Below, in pieces: positions 1-7,813 of a stretch of DNA of 64,000 nucleotides. This stretch comes from Saprospiraceae bacterium. Its GTDB lineage: Bacteria > Bacteroidota > Bacteroidia > Chitinophagales > Saprospiraceae. Location: the NCBI GenBank assembly GCA_016714085.1, contig JADJNW010000007.1, positions 124,001 to 188,000 of the forward strand. Direction: 5' to 3'. Position numbers and translations under genes: made by a program. The first letter of the stretch is position 1. Each line of letters starts with the position of its first letter. The notes below the pieces were generated by a model, which saw only the letters and a list, made by a program, of their open reading frames with translations, was not told the origin of the DNA and made no database searches.

Positions 1-386
1 CGAAACGCCCATATCCAGTGCGTTCTTCGCCATTGCGGGCGGATTTTATTTTGTAATACCCCACTTCATAAGCAATAGAATCATTGGCGACGCGATGCTC
101 AAATCGAAAAGCGATGCTGCGAGTGACACCTGCCTCTTTGTTTCTTTTGCTGCCTTCCACATTGCCTTTCCAATATTCTTCACCAACCTGGATGCCCCAA
201 GGCAGCACGGAGCACATCTTTGGTGTGCAAAGCATTAAAACCCTCGCCATCAAAGGCATTGAATGTTTTGATAAAAGGCAACCAGACTTGCTCGTCAATT
301 TCTTTTTGAATGGCGTTGTCTTGTCCGAAAAGGTAATTTCCTGCTAAAAGGAGTAAAAATCCCAGCCAGGTGATTTTGTTTTTCAT
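1..386 (-). CDS. NTF2-like (DUF4440/SnoaL-type) secreted protein, partial, frameshifted
   Basis: The gene starts at 386 with a signal peptide (MKNKITWLGFLLLLAGNYLFG, cleavage near residue 21) and runs off the left edge. The first 68 residues end at a stop near 180. One base fewer in the CCCC run at 195-198 restores the frame as LGIQVGEEYWKGN, and reading then continues to base 1 with DSIAYEVGYYKI and NGEERTGYGRF. That pattern is typical of the cone-shaped NTF2-like fold (DUF4440), whose members bind small ligands or act as uncharacterised enzymes; no catalytic residue can be assigned. It is the first of many single-base breaks in the window, so sequencing error is the likeliest cause. The C-terminus is missing. 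Confidence 0.6.
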
Positions 387-477
387 TGAATCAAATTTTA
401 AGGATTAATAAATCTTGACGACAAATCACGCGGTCTTTATCGAAATTGGCTACCAGAATTATAATTTCAGGAGTGTT

Positions 478-1533
478 TCAGGCATTTTTTAATCCTGAAA
501 TTTGTTTGCGATAAGCGGAAGGTGTCATGCCGACTTGCTTTTTGAATAAAGCGTTGAAAGTTGCTAATGAATTGAAGCCGCTGTCAAAAGCGAGGCTGGC
601 AATTTTCAAAGCATGATAATCGGTATTGGTGAGCATTTCTTTCACGGTTTCAATACGATACGCATTAATAAAATCGGAAAAGTTTTTGCCAAATTGCTCA
701 TTGATAACTTGCGACAAATAATTGGGCGAGGTATCGAGTTGCTTTGCGAGGCTTGTTAATGTTAAATCGGGATCAAGATAAGGCTTGTTCATTGCGATGT
801 GTGCTTCTAATTTTGCCTTTAGTTCATTGGAATCTCGTGGACGCAGTGCTGAACTTTCATATTTTTCTTTTTTTCTATTTAAAATAATCGGATTGCCCAA
901 TAAAATTGAGGTTGCGAAATAAATACCAATTGTATAAATCAGTGCGCCATTGATATAGCCCATATATTTAAATAAAGCTGGAGAGTAAGCAAGCATCATT
1001 ATGCCTGCAAGTAGCAGCAGATTGCGCAGCCAGGACTGCGTTTTTGTAGATAATTCTTTTGCATTTCGGTATAAATGAAGCGAAAATAAATAATAAATTA
1101 AAATATGTATATACGAGACCCAGAGCCCACCGTTTTTCCAAAAATTCCATTCGATTACAAAGGATAGGGCCAAAAGCGTTGCAAAAGGAATAAAATGAAG
1201 CAAATATTGCTTGGGAAAACGGTTTTGGTTTTGAATTCTAAACAAAAAATATAAAAAAAATAGCGGGCCGATAGCGAATTGATGCGTTAACCCTATATTG
1301 ACCAGCATACGCCAAAGGCGATAAGGCATCGAAAAGTCAGGATCAATTTCACGGATATGCACGACAATATTCTTGGCGATTCGGATGCTCGTGACCAATA
1401 ATAGCAAAGCTAAAACTTTGTTAAACAATTGTTTATGATTTTTTGCCAAAATAAAAATAGCAAAAAAAAGCGCCTGGGCAATGCCCAAAACGGCGAACAG
1501 GGTCAGCAAATCAATATGCAACATCGCGGTCAT
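478..1533 (-). CDS. AraC-family transcriptional regulator with N-terminal membrane domain
   Basis: A protein of 351 residues. Residues 1 to about 215 hold about seven hydrophobic segments (starting LLTLFAVLGIAQALFFAIFIL). A basic linker (NRKKEKYES) then leads to two helix-turn-helix units of the AraC/XylS class in the last 100 residues; the motifs SPNYLSQVINEQFGKNF and SLAFDSGFNSLATFNALFKK and the closing GMTPSAYRKQ are clear. In Bacteroidota this membrane-anchored form is common and is thought to couple an envelope or small-molecule signal to transcription; the ligand is unknown. It is divergent from the DCC-family gene downstream on the plus strand, and the two starts are only about 80 nt apart, so they share a promoter region. 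No defect is seen. Confidence 0.85.
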   Translation of the reverse strand: MTAMLHIDLLTLFAVLGIAQALFFAIFILAKNHKQLFNKVLALLLLVTSIRIAKNIVVHIREIDPDFSMPYRLWRMLVNIGLTHQFAIGPLFFLYFLFRIQNQNRFPKQYLLHFIPFATLLALSFVIEWNFWKNGGLWVSYIHILIYYLFSLHLYRNAKELSTKTQSWLRNLLLLAGIMMLAYSPALFKYMGYINGALIYTIGIYFATSILLGNPIILNRKKEKYESSALRPRDSNELKAKLEAHIAMNKPYLDPDLTLTSLAKQLDTSPNYLSQVINEQFGKNFSDFINAYRIETVKEMLTNTDYHALKIASLAFDSGFNSLATFNALFKKQVGMTPSAYRKQISGLKNA

Positions 1534-1610
1534 TTCTTGATTCTAAATTGCGCCAATTTTTTCACAAAACAAAACCCGTTCTTTTTCCTTTTTATTACAA
1601 ATGGATTTCT

Positions 1611-2057
1611 ATGCAAACAGATGCATCATTAAATATTGACCATCCCAAATTAAATATTCCAAGGGATAAGCCAATTCTGCTATTTGATGGGGTTTGTAAT
1701 CTATGTAATGGTTTTGTGCAATTTGTTATTCTGCGCGATCCAAAAGCGAAATTCCGATTTACCGCTTTGCAGTCAGAAGTAGGGCAAGAATTATTGCAAG
1801 AAGCCAGGATGCCGACAAAGGATTTGAGTACCGTCGTGTTGTGGGAAAATGGCAAATTTTATACGCATTCGGATGTGCCGCTGCGCGTGGCGAAAGGTTT
1901 GGGTGGCTGGTGGTCTTTGCTCGTAATTTTTAGAATTATTCCAAAATTCGTTCGTGATAGTATTTATAATTGGATTGCGAAGAATCGCTATCGTTGGTTC
2001 GGCAAACAAGAGAGTTGTATGATTCCTACGCCGGAGCTGAAATCAAGATTTTTATAA
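1611..2057 (+). CDS. DCC-family thiol-disulfide oxidoreductase (DUF393)
   Basis: A protein of 148 residues. The signature ILLFDGVCNLCNGFVQF carries the CxxC pair (here CNLC) that defines the family, followed by the usual FRFTALQSEVGQ segment. A late hydrophobic helix (WWSLLVIFRIIPKFVRDSIYNWIAKNRYRWFG) is also family-typical. I chose the ATG at 1611; the frame is open upstream to a TTG at 1548, but those residues are unlike the family. The proteins are predicted redox enzymes of the thioredoxin fold, with no established substrate. It is convergent with the signalling block on its right. Confidence 0.85.
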   Translation: MQTDASLNIDHPKLNIPRDKPILLFDGVCNLCNGFVQFVILRDPKAKFRFTALQSEVGQELLQEARMPTKDLSTVVLWENGKFYTHSDVPLRVAKGLGGWWSLLVIFRIIPKFVRDSIYNWIAKNRYRWFGKQESCMIPTPELKSRFL

Positions 2058-2091
2058 AAAAGCATTAAGGATAAATGGCTTAAAATGCAAT

Positions 2092-2129
2092 AAAAAAAAT
2101 TGGCATCCTTGAAAGGAAAGGAATGCCAA
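2092..2129 (-). terminator. Rho-independent terminator, minus strand
   Basis: The arms TTGGCATCCTT and AAGGAATGCCAA (2100-2129) pair with a single-base bulge. On the minus strand the stem is followed by eight T (bases 2092-2099). It is the second of two terminators in series and lies only 35 nt past the end of the convergent DCC gene. Confidence 0.6.
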
Positions 2130-2210
2130 CCACGTCTTGAAATTAGACCTAAAAATATTATGTTTTAGCTTGATAGTGTTGTTCATGTGAGGGATCTTTG
2201 TTTTTGGGGT

Positions 2211-2390
2211 TGTATAAAAAAAAATCGCTCAGCTCGCTTTTTTTTTGTGCAAACTGAGCGAAAAAGGTATGCTTAAATGGGATTTAATTTTAGAGGTACT
2301 CAAGAGTCTATTATAAAGCGCCAGCTTTCAGGTGTTTACATGACTAATGAAACCGTGCCAAACGAAATAAATATTTGGTTCTTTGAAGCC
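2211..2390 (-). ncRNA. Candidate small RNA 1, downstream of the response regulator
   Basis: The operator at 2424-2445 and the -7-like GATCTTTG (2397-2404) predict a start near 2390. The terminator at 2216-2261 ends it, giving about 175-180 nt without an ORF (the only ATG is followed directly by TAA). The first 55 nt resemble the same part of candidate 2, including a possible CCAAA/TTTGG stem. There is no direct evidence of transcription; the alternative is a promoter remnant of a lost gene. Confidence 0.4.
2216..2261 (-). terminator. Rho-independent terminator, minus strand
   Basis: Eight-base arms TCGCTCAG (2225-2232) and CTGAGCGA (2254-2261) are perfectly complementary. On the minus strand the stem is followed by nine T (2216-2224). 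The loop is long (21 nt). It would end transcripts from the response regulator operon or from the two orphan promoter units. Confidence 0.75.
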
Positions 2391-2423
2391 ACGATGCAAA
2401 GATCGGGTACATCAGGAAATTCC

Positions 2424-2445
2424 GCATCACATAAATAGGTAATAT
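2424..2445 (-). promoter_or_regulatory. Operator copy 1 with -7 element at 2397-2404
   Basis: On the minus strand it reads ATATTACC, TATTTATG, TGATGC: a degenerate copy of the inverted repeat found best at 6793-6814. The next 19 nt separate it from GATCTTTG, a variant of the Bacteroidota -7 box. No gene follows. Confidence 0.55.
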
Positions 2446-2449
2446 CCTG

Positions 2450-2550
2450 AAATAATTTTTCAATTTCGGGAAGCTTAGGGGGAATAGTAAAGCATTTTAC
2501 AATGACTATGAAACCCGTGCCTCATTAATAAATTTGGTTTTTTGAGACAC
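2450..2550 (-). ncRNA. Candidate small RNA 2 (homologous leader), 3' end undefined
   Basis: The operator at 2582-2603 and the -7-like CAACTTTG (2555-2562) predict a start near 2548. The transcribed start resembles candidate 1: AACCAAAT, GGCACGG, TTTCAT, AGTCAT and GTAAA appear in the same order and spacing. I see no separate terminator, so this transcript may run on to 2216. Confidence 0.3.
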
Positions 2551-2581
2551 AAAGCAAAGTTGTGGTATTTTTTTTTATCGC

Positions 2582-2603
2582 GCATCACATAAATAGGTGA
2601 GGC
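2582..2603 (-). promoter_or_regulatory. Operator copy 2 with -7 element at 2555-2562
   Basis: On the minus strand the arms are TCACCTA and TATGTGA around TT (one mismatch). It shares ACCTATTTATGTGATGC exactly with copy 1. It begins three bases past the response regulator stop, and CAACTTTG follows 19 nt downstream. Confidence 0.55.
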
Positions 2604-2605
2604 CG

Positions 2606-3265
2606 CTAATCTAATTTCACCAATCCTTCTTCAAATGCTTTGCGAACCGCTCCGGCCTTAGAGTTTACCTGCAATTTGTCATAAATCTGCTTGATATGAG
2701 TACCAATGGTATCGACGCTTACCTTGAGCTGGGTAGCGATTTCCTTATAAGAGTAAGCTTTGGCAAGTAAATTCAACACTTCCTGTTGCTTGGAAGTCAA
2801 GCTGTATTCTGCGGTTTTGAAGTCAGGTTTGGAAAGTAATTGCATCGCTTTTTTGGCAACAGATGGTGTAAGGTGTCCTTCGCCATCGGTAATAATTTTT
2901 AATGCTTTTTCCAGCCCAAAAGGCAGTTCTCCTTTTAGCATATAGCCGTCGCAGCCCAATTGAATCGCTTTGAGGATGTATTTATCGTCATTGAAATCGG
3001 TCAGCATCAATACCTTGACGGATTCAAAATTTTTTTTGATGATGTTCAAACCTTCTAATCCATTCACATTGGGCATTCTGATATCGAGCAGAACAATATT
3101 GGGTTTTAGGCGCTTTACTTCTTCCAAAATATTGCTGCAATCAGGAAAGTCGCCAATAACTTCGTAGATTTCTTTTTTAGTATCGAGGATGCTTTTGATG
3201 TATGTTCTGAGATCGTCATTGTCCTCGTAAACGAGTACTTGATATTTTATCATGGTTCGTATCAA
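2606..3265 (-). CDS. NarL/FixJ-type response regulator (receiver + LuxR HTH)
   Basis: A protein of 219 residues, or 215 if the second Met (MIKYQVLVYEDN) is used. The receiver domain covers residues 7-125: acidic pocket YEDNDD, phosphoacceptor D61 in VLLDIRMP, conserved T in MLTD and K in YMLKG. The C-terminal LuxR-type HTH (about 155-215) shows LTSKQQEVLNLLAKAYSYKE and VSVDTIGTHIKQIYDKL. It starts 48 nt after the end of the sensor kinase on the same strand, so the two are very likely cotranscribed and cognate. The output is presumably DNA binding at dyad sites such as the 22-bp repeats in this block (inference). Confidence 0.92.
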   Translation of the reverse strand: MIRTMIKYQVLVYEDNDDLRTYIKSILDTKKEIYEVIGDFPDCSNILEEVKRLKPNIVLLDIRMPNVNGLEGLNIIKKNFESVKVLMLTDFNDDKYILKAIQLGCDGYMLKGELPFGLEKALKIITDGEGHLTPSVAKKAMQLLSKPDFKTAEYSLTSKQQEVLNLLAKAYSYKEIATQLKVSVDTIGTHIKQIYDKLQVNSKAGAVRKAFEEGLVKLD

Positions 3266-3313
3266 TTTTCAATCGTATGCAAAAATAAGCTAATTAGATA
3301 CTGCGCACATCAC

Positions 3314-6300
3314 CTAAACAAGTGGGTAAATGAGATTTATTAATCTTTTTGTAGCTCGAACAAATCTGATCCAATACGATTCGCGCGTAGGAAAATTTAG
3401 TAACACGGTCACACCTTTTTGGGGCTTGGATATGATCTCAACAGTGCCATTCAATTTTTTGGCGCGGTCTCGCATATTGCGCAATCCGTTGCCTCCACTG
3501 GTGCTGCTCTCTTCCGGTTTTTCCTCTGGAAACCCATTCCCATCGTCCGCTATTTTTAAAATAAGCTTGCGTTGTTGTTTAGTGAGGGTCACTTTTAAGG
3601 TGGATGCTTCAGAATATTTCACAGCATTGATGAGTGCTTCTTTAAAAATGAGGTGCATATGATAGCGTTTATCACCAGGCAACTTTTCTTTCAAAGGCAA
3701 TGTACTCGAATCTAACTCCAACTCCATACTTTCAGGCAGGATGCGTTGAGCATCAGTGCGCATTCGCAATACTACATCTTCGAGGAGATTATTCTCAGGA
3801 TTATTAGCCCAGATAATGTCGCGCATTTTATCTAAAGTTTCGCTGGAAATTTCTGCAACACTAGTCATCGCTTTTTTATAATGACCGTTTTCAGGTGAGC
3901 CAGAAAGGGATAGCTGACTGGCAATTTTTACTGCAGTAAGCGCTGAGCCAATGTCATCATGTAAATCTGCTGAAATGCGCTGACGAACTTCCGCTACTGC
4001 CAATCTGGGGCGCAGGATAAAGTAAATAATCCCAAGAAAAATTACAATACCTAATAATATTTCCAGGGTGCGTGCCCACCAGGTCGCCCACCAGGGTTTT
4101 TGAATCGTGATTTTCAGATCGGTGGTAGCAACACTGGGCACACCATCAGAATTAATGACTCTTATTTTGAAAGTATAATTCCCGGGTGGAAGATTCGGAT
4201 AACGCACTCGGCCTTCCTTAATTGGGCCAACCCAGGCTTCTTCATAATTTTCTAATATATATTCGAAGCGACTGTTTTCGGGGTCGCTGTATTCTAAGGC
4301 AGCAAATTCAAAAGTGAGGATATTCTGATTGTGTTTTAATACGATTTGCTTGATTTCACTTACGTTCGTGGCATCCGTTTCCTGACAAACCAAGTCATTT
4401 AATACCTCATCGTTTACCATGATTCCGGTGATCTGGGCTTTTTGGTTAGGCGGAAGCAACTTAAAATTTTGTGGATCAACAGAGGTAATACCGCTCACCG
4501 AACCAAATAATAGCTTGCCATTCTCTGTTTTCAGAGCACTAAGCATATAAAATTCTGTTGATGATAAACCATCGGCACGGCTGAAATTCTTGACTTCTTT
4601 GGTTTTACGATTAAACCGGATCAAGCCTCTCGAAGTACTCAACCAAAGATTGTCCTGGTCATCTGGTAGTATGCTTTGAATCGCCTGACTGACTAAGCCA
4701 GCATCTTGATCATAAATCCTCATTTTCTTGGTCTTGAGATGGTATTCAATCAACCCATTTGTATTGGCAAGCCACATGATTGAATTATCGGGATCCTCAT
4801 AAAATCCAGTCGTTATCCCTTTGATAGGTAGCGAATCAATTATTTTATAATTATTTACTTGGTCAAATATCACAACGCCTGCAGAGTTTTCACAGGTCCA
4901 TAGCAAACCATTTTTGGCTGGTAAAGAGGAAAATATGGTTTTTGACTCTTTAAAGATTCAATTTTCTTTAGTTGAGGATTTTGATCGGATCTTTCCACTA
5001 ACTCATAAACCCCACCTCTATAAGCACCAAAAAGTATTTGTCCATTTTGCAATTGAGTCGCATGATAAAACACTTCATTATTAGGTGTTACGGACTCAAA
5101 GACCCTGGACTTTACATTGTAAAGCAAAATCCCTCCCCAGGTCATTATCCAAATTCTGTCTTGATTATCAGGCAGTATAGAAATGATCGTATTATAAGTA
5201 CGTTCAGTATTTTCTATCTTTAAAATGCTGTTCAATTTCCCTTCGGGTGTAATCGAGAATATACCTTTTCCATTAGTGCCACACCAAATATTTCCGCGTT
5301 GGTCTTTTGCTAAAGCTGTGATCCTGCTTTCTTTCCACGGTACATCTTCGGACGGAGGGAGTAATAAGTCGAATTTGAGATTATCAGGATGCGCAAAGTC
5401 AAGCCCTTTATTATTTACGGATACCCATATAATGCCATCTCTGTCTACATATACGCTAGGCAACGAATTGCTGCTCAAGGAATGAGGGTTATTTACTTGT
5501 TGGCGATAATTAGCTACAACTTGCCGAGTTCTTTTATCAAAAAGTATTAATCCGTTTTCTAATGAAGATAATAAAAAGTAATGATCTTTAAATGGCTCAA
5601 TATGAGTTACATTTGGGAATTGATTATAAAATTGAAGCGATTTTTTGATGGGATTGAGCGCTATGATATTATTTGGCGTACTTACCCAAACCAAGGTGTC
5701 TGATTCGGGGAGGACGTCAAAAACGATCATACTTTCAAATAGTTTCTCTTTAGAAGATCCATCAAAAAAAATTTGAGTTTGAAATTTACTATAGTTGTTA
5801 GGATCCGGATAGTCAAAAACTTGCAGCCCTGCTATCCCCTGTCCATAAACAAATGAGCGACTTATCTTTCCACTTGCTTTATCTGCATAAATTTTTAGTC
5901 GCAGTGCTGGATCAAAAATATCATGTAAATGTTTTTTTTCCTTTGTCTTAATATTATACTGAAAGATACCCTCCTTTTGTATCATTAGCCAAAGATTATT
6001 ATTAGCATCAAGATGGGCTATATAATATCCTTCTACCGACCTACCATTTACCATTATTGTATCATGAATGAAATGATCGTGCTTTCGAATATAACAATTG
6101 ATGCCTTCATAAGTAGAAAACCAAATATTTTCCTTAGAATCCTCATAGAAAGGACTTTGAATATTATTGCCAAACATACTATAAAGCGTGTCAGGGGTAT
6201 TGGATGAATATACCTTTACCGTGTGCCCGTCAAAACGGTTGAGTCCATTAATAGAACTTACCCAAAGAAAGCCTTTAGAATCTTTAAAAACAAAAAAGTT

Positions 6301-6426
6301 GGTCGCTTGAGAAAGCTCGCCTTCTCTTTCTGCTGCCAAGTGGTGGAAATACAATCGCTGCGGTTGGCAAAAGGCTGCCAAAAATGGTAACAATACAATG
6401 GAAATGCTCAATAAACATTTTTTCAT
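3314..6426 (-). CDS. Two-component sensor histidine kinase (Reg_prop/Y_Y_Y sensor, HisKA_3), frameshifted
   Basis: About 1037 residues once one break is bridged. The first frame (518 residues from 6426) starts with a signal peptide (MKKCLLSISIVLLPFLAAFC) and Reg_prop beta-propeller blades (GFLWVSSINGLNRFDG, GIIWVSVNNKGLDF, NIWCGTNGKGIFSI). It ends at 4870, overlapping the second frame, which continues the propeller (NLWLSTSRGLIRFNRKTKEV), a Y_Y_Y domain, one membrane helix, HisKA_3 with DLHDDIGSALTAVK (phospho-His) and HATPase (N-box KEALINAVKYS, IADDGNGF, GGNGLRNM). Adding one T to the T5 run at 4939-4943 fuses the frames as KSQKTIFSSLPAKNGLLW. I therefore annotate one gene. It probably senses an extracellular cue and phosphorylates the adjacent response regulators. 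Confidence 0.88.
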
Positions 6427-6459
6427 ATCCAGATTTTTAGCAGCCTCCCGAGTTGAATA

Positions 6460-6723
6460 TCAAGGATAGCAATTCGGCGGACATGGAGGGAAGTAATCCC
6501 CGTCATCGCGCGTGCCTGGACCTTGGTATGCACCTAAGGTAATACGTACCGAACTTCCCGGGCTGCCCAGTTCTTCCTGGTTGAAATATACAGAAAAAAC
6601 ATCATCGGTAGAATTTTTTAATAAATTCTCGATGTAAGTTCTGGAAAACCGCCCAAGATAAAGGTCGGGATCATTGGTCTCTGTTTCGCTAAATTTAACC
6701 GAAGCAATTTTTAAGTAAATCAT
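6460..6723 (-). CDS. Small protein of unknown function, first gene of the kinase operon
   Basis: 87 residues, no signal peptide or membrane helix. The N-terminal part looks like mixed alpha/beta (IYLKIASVKF, RTYIENLLKN, DVFSVYFNQEE, SSVRITLGAY). The tail is Gly/Asp-rich and ends in PPCPPNCYP with two cysteines. I do not recognise a family. It lies 33 nt upstream of the sensor kinase and directly behind the best operator copy of the block, so it is first in that operon. The context suggests a signalling accessory, ligand or target of the system; this is inference. The coding look is moderate, but the well-placed promoter and tight spacing support a real gene. Confidence 0.55.
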   Translation of the reverse strand: MIYLKIASVKFSETETNDPDLYLGRFSRTYIENLLKNSTDDVFSVYFNQEELGSPGSSVRITLGAYQGPGTRDDGDYFPPCPPNCYP

Positions 6724-7036
6724 AGGAAGTAAAATTTAGGTTGTAACATAATGATATATCCTTCCCAAAATATAACCTATTTATGGTATAAAATATCACC
6801 CATTTGGGTGATATGCATCAAGGATTTAGTTTTTTTGAGAAGCAGGTGAGTGATAGAAAAGGAAGCCGGGCGATGAGATTGACCAGGAAAATTTTTGAAA
6901 TGTCCTCTTTTTTCTCTGGCAACATTTGGCTAAACAGGATCACACAGAGCAATCGTCTTTCTGATTCGAAAGATTGATTAAAAACACAAATTTATGTAAT
7001 AAATCCAGGGATGTAAATACCACGTTTGGGTGAAAC
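6724..7036. other. Intergenic region with operator; no gene seen
   Basis: 313 nt between the small protein and the upstream response regulator. It carries the palindromic operator at 6793-6814 and its -7 element, and otherwise AT-rich sequence without an ORF or an obvious terminator for the upstream response regulator. Confidence 0.6.
6793..6814 (-). promoter_or_regulatory. Perfect 22-bp palindromic operator of the small-protein/kinase operon
   Basis: Arms ATATCACCCA and TGGGTGATAT around TT are exactly complementary (10+2+10). On the minus strand a TTTG-type -7 element (ATATTTTG, 6766-6773) follows after 19 nt, and the ATG of the small protein lies about 45 nt further on. The position, where a -33 box would be, suits an activator such as a phosphorylated NarL-type regulator. 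Confidence 0.65.
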
Positions 7037-7687
7037 CTAAATTTTCTGCTTGCCTTTAAATATGGCAAAAACAAGCTCTATTTTGGATTGGATACCCAAT
7101 TTGCGGAAAATGCCTCGAAACTGGGTTTTCACAGTTTCCACACTTTTGTTTAAATCTTTGGCTACTTCCTTGTATTCCAGGTGCCCATCCATTACAGATT
7201 CTACTATATGTTGCTCCGCATTGGTCAGCCCATTCAGCAAAAGCCTTTTTTTAGCTTCATTTTTTGCGATTTCCTCGCCCATTTTTCGAGTCACTTTCCC
7301 ATTCATGTACAAGCCGCCATCAAAGATTATATCTATTGCTTTAAATAAAGTAGAGCCCAATTCGCTTTTTAGCATATATCCGTCCGCTTGATTCTTGACC
7401 GCCTTCATGATTTTTTTGTTGTCCTCTTCTATTGTAATCATGAGGACTTTTACCTTAGGAAAGTTTTCTTTGATGAGGCGTAAACCCCTTAAACCTGAAG
7501 TATCATCATTATTCATTCGAATATCCATCAAGACGATATCTGGCATCAATCTATTGATATTTTCTTTTAGATTCTCACAATCAGAAAAAACGCCAATTAC
7601 ATGATAATCAGTCTTTTTTTGCGCAAGAATGCTTCGGAGGGCTTCTTGAATATGTTTCTCATCATCTACGATTAAAACGCGGCGCAT
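7037..7687 (-). CDS. NarL/FixJ-type response regulator (receiver + LuxR HTH)
   Basis: 216 residues from the ATG at 7687. I prefer this to the in-frame ATG at 7720 because MRRVLIVDDE is the natural receiver start and the predicted transcription start (about 7731) would leave almost no leader for 7720. Receiver: VDDEK pocket, phosphoacceptor D55 in IVLMDIRM, K in YMLKSE. C-terminal LuxR HTH: LTNAEQHIVESVMDGHLEYK and KSVETVKTQFRGIFRKLG. Its neighbours downstream on the same strand are the small protein, the kinase and the second regulator, but a 313-nt gap with its own operator separates them. It may act as a second output of the same kinase. Confidence 0.9.
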   Translation of the reverse strand: MRRVLIVDDEKHIQEALRSILAQKKTDYHVIGVFSDCENLKENINRLMPDIVLMDIRMNNDDTSGLRGLRLIKENFPKVKVLMITIEEDNKKIMKAVKNQADGYMLKSELGSTLFKAIDIIFDGGLYMNGKVTRKMGEEIAKNEAKKRLLLNGLTNAEQHIVESVMDGHLEYKEVAKDLNKSVETVKTQFRGIFRKLGIQSKIELVFAIFKGKQKI

Positions 7688-7736
7688 GGGCTTAGGCTTG
7701 TATAGGTGTAACAAAATCAAGTATCTACATTAAAAG

Positions 7737-7786
7737 CAAATGTAACTAATTTTTTTATGGTCACATTTACCCCAAATGGGGGATAT
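7737..7786 (-). promoter_or_regulatory. Operator copy (7765-7786) and -7 box (7737-7744) of the response regulator gene
   Basis: The plus strand shows ACCCCAAATGGGGGATAT, an imperfect copy (18 of 22 positions by eye) of the operator at 6793-6814. On the minus strand TACATTTG, an exact TAnnTTTG -7 box, follows after 20 nt. The response regulator ATG lies about 50 nt downstream of that box. Confidence 0.6.
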
Positions 7787-7813
7787 ATAATTAAGAAAAA
7801 TATTATATAAAAA

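Larger units (their letters stand above)
2058..2605. other. Non-coding stretch with two operator/promoter units and two minus-strand terminators
   Basis: No convincing ORF lies here. The stretch sits between the DCC gene and the response regulator ending at 2606. Read on the minus strand it holds two related blocks of about 105 nt (2603 to about 2500 and 2445 to about 2336). Each starts with an inverted-repeat operator, then a -7-like element, then a similar transcribed stretch containing AACCAAAT, GGCACGG and TTTCAT. Two hairpins followed by T-runs on the minus strand (2225-2261 and 2100-2129) close the region. I infer one or two small RNAs, or a regulated 3' extension of the response regulator transcript. 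Confidence 0.6.

Noticed and set aside
1548..1610. Longer DCC-family protein starting at TTG 1548
   Set aside because: The extra 21 residues are unlike the family and an ATG with the right N-terminus lies at 1611.
2052..2186. 44-codon ORF on the minus strand (MNNTIKLKHNIF start)
   Set aside because: It runs through the terminator hairpin and its T-run, and its composition follows the AT bias, so coding is unlikely.
4870..4906. Two overlapping genes for a split sensor and kinase
   Set aside because: The overlap disappears and the propeller continues when one T is added to the T5 run at 4939-4943; a single gene is simpler.
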